Part shown: positions 7,696 to 15,951 of the stretch, piece after piece | Position numbering within the stretch: position 1 is the first letter of the stretch | Layout of the letters: the number at the start of each line of letters is the position of its first letter | DNA from: a bacterium Ga0077546 | GTDB lineage: Bacteria; Cyanobacteriota; Vampirovibrionia; Obscuribacterales; Obscuribacteraceae | Direction of reading: 5' to 3' | Assembly: GCA_001464165.1 (NCBI GenBank) | Contig: LNEX01000106.1 | Span: forward strand, 1 to 17,411 | DNA: 17,411 nucleotides | Notes under the pieces: generated by a model | The model's input: only the letters and a program-made list of their open reading frames with translations | What the model was told of the DNA's origin: nothing | Databases searched by the model: none | Made by a program: the position numbers and the translations under genes

Positions 7696-7749
7696 TTTCA
7701 GAGCAATTAACTTACCCTTTCAGAGCAATTAAACTTAGCCTTTCAGAGC
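7694..7749 (-). repeat. Tandem repeat duplicating the 3' end of atpG
   Basis: The 11-bp block CCTTTCAGAGC (plus strand) occurs at 7694, 7716 and 7739, with periods of 22 and 23 bp. The copy at 7739 encodes the last AtpG residues (ALKG). The two copies past the stop repeat the same codons, and the copy at 7716 also repeats the stop codon sequence. Confidence 0.85.
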
Positions 7750-8616
7750 CTCAGCGCCGCCAACGATTTCAAGCAATTCTTGGGTAATAGCTGACTGCCT
7801 AGCTTTGTTATAAACAAGTGTCAATCCTGCGATCAAATCGCGGGCATTGTTCGAAGCATTGGTCATAGCGTTCATACGGGCAGCCAACTCAGCTGCTGAA
7901 GCTTCTAATAGACCTTGGTAAACGACGTTTTGGACATACTTAGGTAATAGCTCGCGTTCCATTACATCGATAATGCTTGGCTCGAACAAGCGAATTGGCT
8001 GCAACTGTGTTTTTGTCTCTGCTGGTGGCAAATCAATTGGCAAATATTTTGTGGTCACGACTTCAGAGCGCAACATCGAAATAAAATCAGTGCCAATAAT
8101 TTCGATTGAATCGACTTTCTTTTCTGTATAAAGCTCACAAGCATAGTTGGCAATCAACTTGGCTTCTTCAACAGTGGGGATAGCTGGCAACAGAGTAAAA
8201 GTTTTGAGCTTTTCAATCTTGATTGATTTAAAGAACGATACAGACTTAAGGCCAACCAAAATCAAACCAACTTCTTTTCCTTCAGCTTGAAGCTTGGTTA
8301 TGCGGGCCATTACTTCTCTGAACACTGTGGTGTTGTAAGAGCCGCAAAGTCCTCTATCTGAAGACAAAACAACGATGGCTACCTTTTTAACATCACGCCT
8401 AGTTAGCAAATGCAACTCTTGCACATCGATTGGGCTGACTTCACCCACCACTTCTCGAAGCACTCTTACAACAGCTTGAGTAAATGGTCGAGCAGCAACC
8501 ACACGCATCTGTGCGCGCCTGACTTTGGCTGCAGCGACCAGCTTCATGGCCCGAGTAATCTTCTGGGTCGACTGGACGCTCTTGATTCTTTGACGTATTG
8601 CCTTGAGGTTAGCCAT
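7735..8616 (-). CDS. atpG: ATP synthase F1 subunit gamma
   Basis: Gamma is the central rotor shaft of F1: its N- and C-terminal helices form a coiled coil inside the alpha/beta ring and pass rotation from the c-ring to the catalytic sites. The N-terminus (MANLKAIRQRIKSVQSTQKITRAMKL) and the C-terminal helix (ELAARMNAMTNASNNARDLI, then YNKARQSAITQELLEIVGGAEAL) are diagnostic. SSDRGLCGSYN sits at about 85. The 293-residue length and overall layout are normal. I see no clear long regulatory insertion of the photosynthetic type in mid-protein, though this was judged by eye. The ATG at 8616 lies 17 bp behind the atpA stop; it is the last gene of the operon and is followed by its own 3'-end repeats and the terminator. 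Confidence 0.97.
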   Translation of the reverse strand: MANLKAIRQRIKSVQSTQKITRAMKLVAAAKVRRAQMRVVAARPFTQAVVRVLREVVGEVSPIDVQELHLLTRRDVKKVAIVVLSSDRGLCGSYNTTVFREVMARITKLQAEGKEVGLILVGLKSVSFFKSIKIEKLKTFTLLPAIPTVEEAKLIANYACELYTEKKVDSIEIIGTDFISMLRSEVVTTKYLPIDLPPAETKTQLQPIRLFEPSIIDVMERELLPKYVQNVVYQGLLEASAAELAARMNAMTNASNNARDLIAGLTLVYNKARQSAITQELLEIVGGAEALKG

Positions 8617-8633
8617 CTTTTGTTTTCTCTAAA

Positions 8634-10157
8634 TTATGGTTTGAAGAAGTTGGTCTTGAACTTGTTTAAGTGGTCTACAAGTGCAGTTTCATCAGCATCA
8701 GAGAGTTTGTCTCCGGTGAGAAGTTTGGCTTCAAGATCTTTGGCCTGAGCACCAAGATATTTGAAACATTCAACCTTGAACTTAGTGATGTTTTTGGTAT
8801 CAACATCATCAAGAATGCCTTTGTTGGCAGCAAACAGTATTGAAACTTGTTCAGCCAAGCTTAGAGGGCGGTACTGAGCTTGCTTAAGAACTTCAGTTAG
8901 TTTCTGTCCACGGCGAATTTGGTCTTGAGTAGATTTATCTAGATCTGAAGCAAACTGAGCGAATGCTTCTAGTTCTCTAAATTGGGCAAGGTCCAGACGC
9001 AATTTACCAGCTACCGATTTCATTGCTTTGGTTTGGGCAGAACCACCAACTCGGCTTACTGAAATACCGGCGTTGATAGCTGGACGCACACCAGCGTAGA
9101 ACAAGTCAGTTTCTAAGAAGATTTGACCATCAGTGATTGAAATTACGTTAGTTGGAATGTAAGCAGATACGTCACCAGCTTGTGTCTCAATGATCGGAAG
9201 AGCCGTAAGAGAGCCGGCACCAAGAGCATCAGAAAGTTTTGCAGCACGCTCAAGCAAGCGGCTGTGCAGATAGAAAACGTCTCCAGGGAAAGCTTCACGG
9301 CCTGGCGGACGACGAAGCAGCAAGCTCATTGTGCGGTAGGCAGTGGCGTGCTTAGACAAATCATCATAAACAAGAAGGGCGTGCCCGCCTTTCTTCATGA
9401 AGTACTCACCCATTGCAACACCAGCGTACGGGGCCAAGAATTGCAAGGCTGGAGCATCGGTGGCTGACGCGGCAACAATAATTGTATATTCCATAGCGCC
9501 TGCATCTTCCAATATTTTCTGGATTTTACCGACGTTGGAGCTCTTTTGACCGATAGCCACATAGATGCAGATTGGACGGTTGGGCTGATTCTTTTGGTTG
9601 ATGATGGCGTCAATGGCGACTGCAGTTTTACCAGTCTGACGGTCTCCGATGATAAGTTCGAGCTGACAACGGCCAATTGGTATCATGCCGTCGATGGCGG
9701 CGATGCCAGTCATCATTGGTTCATGAACTGATTTACGGGAGACGATACCAGGAGCTTTGACTTCGATTGGTGAAGTCTCAGTGGCGCTGATTGGGCCTTT
9801 TCCATCTAATGGAATACCAATCGGGTTAACGACACGACCAAGAAGGGCTTCTCCTACTGGCACTGAGGCGATTTTCCCGGTGGTACGAACTTCCATACCT
9901 TCTGAAATTTTTCTGCCTTCGCCAAGAATTACCACACCGACGTTATCTTCTTCTAGGTTGAGAACCATCCCACGGGTTTTTTCAGGATCGTCAAATTCGA
10001 CTAATTCTCCAGCCATGGCTTTTTCCATGCCATAGATGCGAGCAATACCATCGCCCACCTGAAGTACGCTACCGACGTTGCTGACATTCAATGCAGAACG
10101 GTATTGCTCCAGTTGCTGTTTCAATACTGATGTGATTTCGTCGGGCCTGATTGCCAT
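8634..10157 (-). CDS. atpA: ATP synthase F1 subunit alpha
   Basis: Alpha is the non-catalytic nucleotide-binding subunit of the F1 hexamer. The P-loop GDRQTGKT (171-178), [42 protein letters not shown] and [11 protein letters not shown] with the arginine finger (about R369) are all present. Its length of 507 is typical. One oddity lies just before the P-loop: residues 162-168 read GRCQLEL where nearly all homologues have GRGQREL. Each change needs a single G-to-T substitution (codons at 9666-9668 and 9660-9662). The ATG at 10157 has an AGAGG Shine-Dalgarno nine bases upstream and follows atpH by 103 bp. Beta and epsilon are not in this cluster, as in cyanobacteria. Confidence 0.98.
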   Translation of the reverse strand: MAIRPDEITSVLKQQLEQYRSALNVSNVGSVLQVGDGIARIYGMEKAMAGELVEFDDPEKTRGMVLNLEEDNVGVVILGEGRKISEGMEVRTTGKIASVPVGEALLGRVVNPIGIPLDGKGPISATETSPIEVKAPGIVSRKSVHEPMMTGIAAIDGMIPIGRCQLELIIGDRQTGKTAVAIDAIINQKNQPNRPICIYVAIGQKSSNVGKIQKILEDAGAMEYTIIVAASATDAPALQFLAPYAGVAMGEYFMKKGGHALLVYDDLSKHATAYRTMSLLLRRPPGREAFPGDVFYLHSRLLERAAKLSDALGAGSLTALPIIETQAGDVSAYIPTNVISITDGQIFLETDLFYAGVRPAINAGISVSRVGGSAQTKAMKSVAGKLRLDLAQFRELEAFAQFASDLDKSTQDQIRRGQKLTEVLKQAQYRPLSLAEQVSILFAANKGILDDVDTKNITKFKVECFKYLGAQAKDLEAKLLTGDKLSDADETALVDHLNKFKTNFFKP

Positions 10158-10260
10158 GGTCTTTAACCTCTAAGTTACTTGCTTGCTTGTTATGGTCAGT
10201 TTTTAATTGATTTGAATAGTCGTTTTGAAAATGATTGTTCTGCCTAGATTCGAAAAAAGC

Positions 10261-10806
10261 TTAAACAGCCATGAGAGCTTTTTCTAAAGCTTTCAATCTG
10301 CCATTCAAGCTGCCATCAATGACTTGGTCGCCAAGTCTGAGAATTACGCCACCAATAAGTGTCGAATCGACTTTTACCTCTAGCTCCAGACGCTTGCCTA
10401 AGTGCTCAGTAAGTTGCGCCTTAATATTGGCGACATTGGCATCAGCCATGGTCTCAGAACAGGTAAGAAGCGCACTAACAACATTTTTGCGCTTGTTGAG
10501 CAGTTCGCGGTAGCCGGTCTCTATAAATGGAAGCAGGTCTAGTCGGCGTTTATCAGCCAGAAGATTGATCAAGTTATCAGTCAATTCAGAGACCTTGCCA
10601 CTAAACACGGTTCTCAAAATCTCTTTCTTTTGATTGGCACGAATGGCTGGGTGATTGATGATAATGCTCATGTCTTTATCTGAAGCAAAGACAGTGTTAA
10701 CCATTTTCAACTCGTTCAAGACATTCTCTTCTTGAGCATTTTTACTAGATAGGTCAAGCACCGCTTCTGCGTATGAGCTGGCTATTCCTTGTAGTTCGGT
10801 ATTCAT
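10261..10806 (-). CDS. atpH: ATP synthase F1 subunit delta (OSCP)
   Basis: Delta (OSCP) caps the top of the F1 alpha/beta hexamer and joins it to the b/b' peripheral stalk. This 181-residue protein has the N-terminal helical domain (ASSYAEAVLDLS..., NHPAI at about 52) and the conserved C-terminal signature LIGGVILRLGDQVIDGSLNGRLKALEKAL. The length is normal and no disruption is seen. The gene sits between atpF and atpA in the standard order. Its ATG at 10806 lies 61 bp behind the first atpF stop, and part of that gap is taken up by repeats of the atpF 3' end. Confidence 0.96.
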   Translation of the reverse strand: MNTELQGIASSYAEAVLDLSSKNAQEENVLNELKMVNTVFASDKDMSIIINHPAIRANQKKEILRTVFSGKVSELTDNLINLLADKRRLDLLPFIETGYRELLNKRKNVVSALLTCSETMADANVANIKAQLTEHLGKRLELEVKVDSTLIGGVILRLGDQVIDGSLNGRLKALEKALMAV

Positions 10807-10840
10807 CTAGTCAGTGGCCTTATTTTTACTTACTGGTTTA

Positions 10841-10885
10841 TTTAGGTACAGATTATTTAGAAACAGATTACTTAGAAACAGACTC
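10841..10885 (-). repeat. Three 15-bp repeats, each with an in-frame stop, at the 3' end of atpF
   Basis: Units at 10841-10855, 10856-10870 and 10871-10885 are near identical (for example TTTAGAAACAGATTA, plus strand). On the minus strand the atpF frame reads SVSK-stop, SVSK-stop, SVPK-stop, so the last four codons and the stop are repeated in frame. Confidence 0.9.
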
Positions 10886-11422
10886 TAGGGCACCGGAAGA
10901 AACCAGTGACTTAGTATTGAGAGTTTCAAGTTGCTCCATAAACTGGTTGAGCAAATTAGCTTTCACGTCAGCACTGGTCTGAGATGCTAATTGTCCACGA
11001 GTCAGTTCAATCGCAGCTTTAACTGAGGCTTGACGCAATTCGTTAACCAGTAGTTGTCTCTCACCAGCTACAGCAGACTCAAACTTAACAAGCATTTCGG
11101 CAATGTCTTTTTTAGTCTGAGCCTCAAGATTGGCCTGCATCTCTTTAGCGATCGTCTTAGCTTCAACAATGATTTGCTCCGCCTCTTTCTCAGCGTTGGC
11201 AACAGCTGCCTTTTGCTTTTCAAGAAGGGCCTCAGCATCAAGTCGGGCTTTCTGAGCCGCAGCCAGAGTGGCATTGATACTCTCTTCTCGAGCTTTGAAG
11301 ACTGGTGGAAGGTTCTTCGCCATTACCCACCAGAAGAAAGCAACAAGCAGAACCCAGTTAATGACATTGTTTTCGAACATAGCAAAAAGCTGATTATGCT
11401 CGACTTCAGCAAACAAAAACAT
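10868..11422 (-). CDS. atpF: ATP synthase Fo subunit b
   Basis: Subunit b forms half of the peripheral stalk that holds F1 still against the rotor. The 184-residue protein has one membrane helix near the N-terminus (about 20-36, INWVLLVAFFWWVMAKNLPP), then a long charged alpha-helix rich in Ala, Glu and Lys that dimerises with b'. KAREESI just after the membrane is typical. Its ATG overlaps the atpF' stop by one base (TAATG), so the two stalk subunits are probably made in a coupled 1:1 ratio. The C-terminal codons SVSK and the stop lie inside a 15-bp tandem repeat. Confidence 0.94.
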   Translation of the reverse strand: MFLFAEVEHNQLFAMFENNVINWVLLVAFFWWVMAKNLPPVFKAREESINATLAAAQKARLDAEALLEKQKAAVANAEKEAEQIIVEAKTIAKEMQANLEAQTKKDIAEMLVKFESAVAGERQLLVNELRQASVKAAIELTRGQLASQTSADVKANLLNQFMEQLETLNTKSLVSSGALESVSK

Positions 11423-11862
11423 TAGCAGGCCTCCTCTAGAGCTTTCTTCACCTGGCTTCTATCGAGTCCAGAGGCAACCAACTCGATTTCGCGATCGACA
11501 AGCTGATCAACCAGACCTTTCTTCTCATCAGCCAACTCGACTCGCGCAGCTTCAAGTTTTTGACGACCATCAGCTTGCACTTTCGAGATCTCTTCACTAC
11601 GTGATTTCTGGGAGGCGGTGACGCCCTCGTTGATTATCGCTTGGGCCTGGTTACGCACATCAGCTAAGCGCTTCTGGTATTCCACCAGAACCACATCAGC
11701 TTCTGCGCGTGAGGCCTTAGAGGCTTCCAAATCCTTCTCAACTTTGGCAGCCCGTGCCTCCAGAACATTGGCCACGGGCTTGACAAAGACCAAGTCTAAA
11801 GCCCATACAAAGGCTAAAAAACTGATCAATAGGACGACAACTGTACCGTTTAGCTCGAGCAT
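11422..11862 (-). CDS. atpF': ATP synthase Fo subunit b' (second peripheral-stalk subunit)
   Basis: This 146-residue subunit has an N-terminal membrane helix (TVVVLLISFLAFVWALDLVF), then KPVANVLEARAAKVEKDLEAS and a long charged helix. It pairs with subunit b to form a b/b' heterodimer. Two different stalk subunits are the rule in cyanobacteria, plastids and some photosynthetic proteobacteria, while most bacteria use a b homodimer. The placement directly after atpE and before atpF is the cyanobacterial one (cyanobacterial alias atpG for b'). The ATG at 11862 has no strong Shine-Dalgarno. The stop shares one base with the atpF start. Confidence 0.92.
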   Translation of the reverse strand: MLELNGTVVVLLISFLAFVWALDLVFVKPVANVLEARAAKVEKDLEASKASRAEADVVLVEYQKRLADVRNQAQAIINEGVTASQKSRSEEISKVQADGRQKLEAARVELADEKKGLVDQLVDREIELVASGLDRSQVKKALEEAC

Positions 11863-11927
11863 TTTTTTGAATTACTCTCTGGTTCCACTACTAACTCTTT
11901 TGAACAAATGGTCTCTAACACCGCTGT

Positions 11928-12172
11928 TTACGGGGTTTTGCCAAGGCCGAAGAGCTGAAGAGAAACTAGGAAAGCAAATAGACCAAGAGCATCCATCAAC
12001 GCGGCGAAAATGATGCCGTTGATAAGCAATTTGCCTTGCATTTCAGGATACCAGGTACGCCTACGCCGATAGCTCCCAAGCCTGCGCCGATGAGGGCTGC
12101 TGCTCTGATTACAGTTTGACTATCAATTCCGCCCGCGACGGCTCCGGCCTGGGCAATCAGTTGGTGGTCCAC
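11928..12172 (-). CDS. atpE: ATP synthase Fo subunit c, frame-disrupted
   Basis: Subunit c forms the proton-driven rotor ring. The first helix reads MDHQLIAQAGAVAGG... to GAGLGAIGVGV in one frame. The rest (YPEMQGKLLING, then the second helix ALMDALGLFAFLVSLQLFGLGKTP) continues in another frame to a TAA at 11928. The break is near 12045-12055. The usual stretch GxGQG...ArxPE between the parts is largely missing, and the total of 245 bp suggests about 37 or 40 bp lost. The ion-binding carboxylate would be Asp (in LMDALG) rather than the Glu of cyanobacteria; it is followed by Ala, not the Ser/Thr of Na+ types. The start is GTG 12172, with AAGGAG seven bases upstream. A single frame runs to 11996 but ends in nonsense. 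Confidence 0.85.
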
Positions 12173-12179
12173 AGAAAAT

Positions 12180-12185
12180 CTCCTT
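12180..12185 (-). promoter_or_regulatory. Strong ribosome-binding site of atpE
   Basis: AAGGAG lies seven bases before the GTG at 12172 and decides that start over upstream codons in the same frame. It is the best Shine-Dalgarno in the operon, as expected for the subunit needed in the highest copy number. Confidence 0.8.
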
Positions 12186-12258
12186 AACACAATCGAAAAA
12201 TTTCGCCAGCTATTTTGAACTGTCGCTCCGTTGCGGAACGAATTCAAAAGGCGTACTG

Positions 12259-12267
12259 ATTATATCA
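12259..12267 (-). promoter_or_regulatory. Possible internal promoter before atpE (extended -10)
   Basis: The minus strand reads TGATATAAT, a full extended -10, within a small inverted repeat ACTGAT/ATCAGT (12255-12269). Transcription would start about 80 bp before the atpE GTG. The -35 region is weak. It lies in the 363-bp atpB-atpE gap. Confidence 0.45.
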
Positions 12268-12455
12268 GTCGATGCATGACCCCAAAATCGCCCCATTGGC
12301 GCTTAAAAGCGATTAAGCAGCAACAGAACTGGCTGCCCAAGCCCTTTCTATACCAGCTCCTTAAAATCGGGCCGTGAAAGTAGCGAATTAAAGTGAACAA
12401 TTTCCTAACGAAGTTAGTAACTAAACACTGCACTAGCAGCCATTTTAGATAGCAA

Positions 12456-12493
12456 GTAGCCAAGACCACTATAGTATAGAAGTTCTTGGCTAC
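12456..12493 (-). other. Nested inverted repeat in the atpB-atpE gap
   Basis: Perfect 10-bp arms GTAGCCAAGA / TCTTGGCTAC enclose 18 nt that contain a second palindrome CTATAGTATAG (12469-12479). It lies 43 bp past the atpB stop. There is no T-run, so it looks more like an mRNA processing or stability element than a terminator. Apart from this hairpin, a short CGCTT/AAGCG repeat (12300-12311) and the promoter and RBS before atpE, I see nothing coding in 12173-12535. Confidence 0.65.
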
Positions 12494-12535
12494 CAGAAAT
12501 GACAAATTTTGAACAGAGCGAACGACTAGGTCGAC

Positions 12536-13297
12536 CTAATGGTGGTCAGCAACTGCGGCCCCGATGTAGATAGATGTAAGGAGAGTGAAGACGAAGGCTT
12601 GAACAACAGCGATGAAGACTTCGAAAGCCATTACAAGTGACGGCAAAATAACTGGACACATACCTAAAAAGGCACTTCTCAACATTTCGTCGGCAGTGAT
12701 TACCAAAAGAAGACGGAGAGCAAGGGTGGCAGGACGGACAACAAGGTCGAGCCATTCTAAAGGAGCAATTGGCTTCCAGAAGAAAAGACCGACGTAGTGA
12801 TGGCCGTGGGCCATCACTCCAGAAGCAAGATAGGTGACAATAGCAAGACCAGCAAGGCCGGCCGTGACGTTGAAATCAGTTGTTGCAGCCGCTACTTCGA
12901 AATGCTTGCCGTCAACGTGAGGCCACCAAGACATGTGCTCAAGCACTTGATAAGGCAGAATGCCAATTAAATTGCTCGCCAAAATAAACATGAACAAGCC
13001 GCAGAGAAGCGGCATGTAAGGCTTATAGCGATGATCACCGATTGAACCCTTGGCAATATCAAGAATAAAGCTATAAAGACCTTCGAGAATTCCCTGACCT
13101 TTGCCACCGGGGCCTTCAACTGTGAGATTGCTAGTAATTGCCGAACAGCTCAAGAGAATCAGAGCCATGGCAGTCCAGCTGAGAATAATAGTGTCAGCGT
13201 GAATATCGCCCACTGTGCCCATCTCAAAGGGCAACTTAATGCCAGTAATCGAGGGATCGTGCACTAATTCTTTTAAGGGTAAACTCTCGCCTAACAT
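12536..13297 (-). CDS. atpB: ATP synthase Fo subunit a
   Basis: Subunit a is the membrane stator that forms the two proton half-channels beside the c-ring. The 253-residue protein has five to six hydrophobic segments. It contains the conserved NLIGILPY (109-116), the arginine-bearing helix VVRPATLALR (essential Arg R195) and the C-terminal QAFVFTLLTSIYIGAAV with the conserved Gln. After the Arg, where homologues read RLFGN, this protein has RLLLV (residues 197-199 changed), while FGN is still encoded two bases out of frame (12699-12707). The end, AVADHH, is typical. The gene follows atpI by 214 bp and precedes atpE by a long 363-bp gap. Confidence 0.94.
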   Translation of the reverse strand: MLGESLPLKELVHDPSITGIKLPFEMGTVGDIHADTIILSWTAMALILLSCSAITSNLTVEGPGGKGQGILEGLYSFILDIAKGSIGDHRYKPYMPLLCGLFMFILASNLIGILPYQVLEHMSWWPHVDGKHFEVAAATTDFNVTAGLAGLAIVTYLASGVMAHGHHYVGLFFWKPIAPLEWLDLVVRPATLALRLLLVITADEMLRSAFLGMCPVILPSLVMAFEVFIAVVQAFVFTLLTSIYIGAAVADHH

Positions 13298-13341
13298 TCA
13301 GCTATTCCCGCTCTTTTAGAGGTAAGTCATACAAAATTTTT

Positions 13342-13358
13342 GAAGCATCAGATGCTTC
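13342..13358. other. Perfect 17-bp palindrome in the atpI-atpB gap
   Basis: GAAGCATC-A-GATGCTTC has 8-bp perfect arms around one base, 45 bp upstream of the atpB start on the minus strand. It resembles a dimeric operator site or a very small hairpin. The rest of the 214-bp gap shows no convincing gene. Confidence 0.5.
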
Positions 13359-13511
13359 TGACGGCTTCTCTACTTGATTACATCTGCGCTTGCAGAGAGG
13401 GAATCAAGGAAAAGACGATTCAAATAATAGCAGATGGCATTTGCCTAAATTGGCGCTGGCTCAGCCCTAATTCCAACCTTATTTTGGCGACTGTAGCGGC
13501 GCCGCAGAGCT

Positions 13512-13745
13512 TTAGGACTTCTTATCCATATCGTTTGAACGTTTTATCACAAAGGCAATGCCAAGGCCAAAACCAATGGAGATACCGACAATGACGCCAT
13601 ACGGCGAAGACTGGAAACGTCCGTCCAGCCAAGCTCCGGCGAAATAGCCAGCGACAGTCAAAACAACAATTGCTGAGCCAAGCTCAGAGGCCATCATAAT
13701 CTGAGCGCCCAGTCCGCCCATCGCATCGTTGCTTTCATTCTTCAT
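13512..13745 (-). CDS. atpI: AtpZ/AtpI-family small membrane protein of ATP synthase
   Basis: This 77-residue protein has two membrane helices (about 18-38 and 47-67) separated by a short loop GAWLDGRFQSSPYG, ending in a charged KRSNDMDKKS tail. The AGxWLDxxF...P pattern marks the short AtpZ-type (ATPase_gene1) family, rather than the longer four-helix AtpI. Members lie at the front of atp operons; roles proposed for the wider AtpI/AtpZ group include help in c-ring assembly and Mg2+/Ca2+ transport. Here it is the first gene of the operon. ATG 13745 has no clear Shine-Dalgarno. The symbol follows operon position; atpZ would be equally apt. Confidence 0.8.
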   Translation of the reverse strand: MKNESNDAMGGLGAQIMMASELGSAIVVLTVAGYFAGAWLDGRFQSSPYGVIVGISIGFGLGIAFVIKRSNDMDKKS

Positions 13746-13834
13746 AAAGTTTTCAACATACCTAGGGGAATTGGCATTAACTAAGCTCTGCTTCTAATGT
13801 ACACCTTAAGCAATATGTTTTAGATTTAGGCAGC

Positions 13835-13849
13835 TTTTGGGCGCCAAAA
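13835..13849. promoter_or_regulatory. Inverted repeat in the atpI-pspA divergent region
   Basis: TTTTGG-GCG-CCAAAA is a perfect 6-bp-arm inverted repeat about 90 bp upstream of atpI and 153 bp upstream of pspA. It has the form of a regulator-binding site. I could not assign a convincing atp promoter next to it. Confidence 0.4.
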
Positions 13850-13937
13850 CGGGGCATAAGTGAAAATGTAGAGACCAACCTACGGCAGTTGAAATGCTAA
13901 GAGCAAATTCATGCTATGAGTATTAAGTCTTTATCTT

Positions 13938-13976
13938 TAGAATAGACTTTAGTCTAATTGGGTCTGGATTATTCTA
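13938..13976. promoter_or_regulatory. Nested inverted repeats just upstream of pspA
   Basis: TAGACT-TT-AGTCTA (13943-13956) lies inside a wider pair TAGAATA (13938-13944) / TATTCTA (13970-13976). The group ends 25 bp before the pspA ATG, where the promoter should be, and may be an operator. No sigma-54 consensus is visible. Confidence 0.4.
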
Positions 13977-13985
13977 GGCAGGTAA

Positions 13986-13991
13986 TAGGAG
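13986..13991 (+). promoter_or_regulatory. Ribosome-binding site of pspA
   Basis: TAGGAG ends ten bases before the ATG at 14002 and supports that start. Confidence 0.65.
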
Positions 13992-14001
13992 TTATCAGTA
14001 G

Positions 14002-15904
<1,903 letters not shown>

Positions 15905-15936
15905 CTATAGCTTGAGCCTAAAGCAGACAGTATAGT

Positions 15937-15942
15937 TATAAT
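15937..15942 (+). promoter_or_regulatory. -10 box of the second TPR gene
   Basis: A consensus TATAAT lies nine bases before the ATG at 15952, so the leader would be only a few bases and no Shine-Dalgarno is present. TTGAGC at 15912-15917 is a possible -35 box at a long 19-bp spacing. Confidence 0.5.
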
Positions 15943-15951
15943 TCCTGGTAG

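Noticed and set aside
11928..12172. Programmed ribosomal frameshifting as an explanation for atpE (and for rseP)
   Set aside because: A conserved stretch is missing at both breaks, which frameshifting cannot restore, and no slippery heptamer is seen at the junctions.
12260..12505. Minus-strand open frame of 81 codons in the atpB-atpE gap
   Set aside because: It has a TTG start with no ribosome-binding site, an unrecognisable Cys/Leu-rich product, and is built across the hairpin and promoter elements; chance is more likely.
13340..13594. Plus-strand open frame between atpB and atpI
   Set aside because: It runs antisense into atpI, has no Shine-Dalgarno and no recognisable product.
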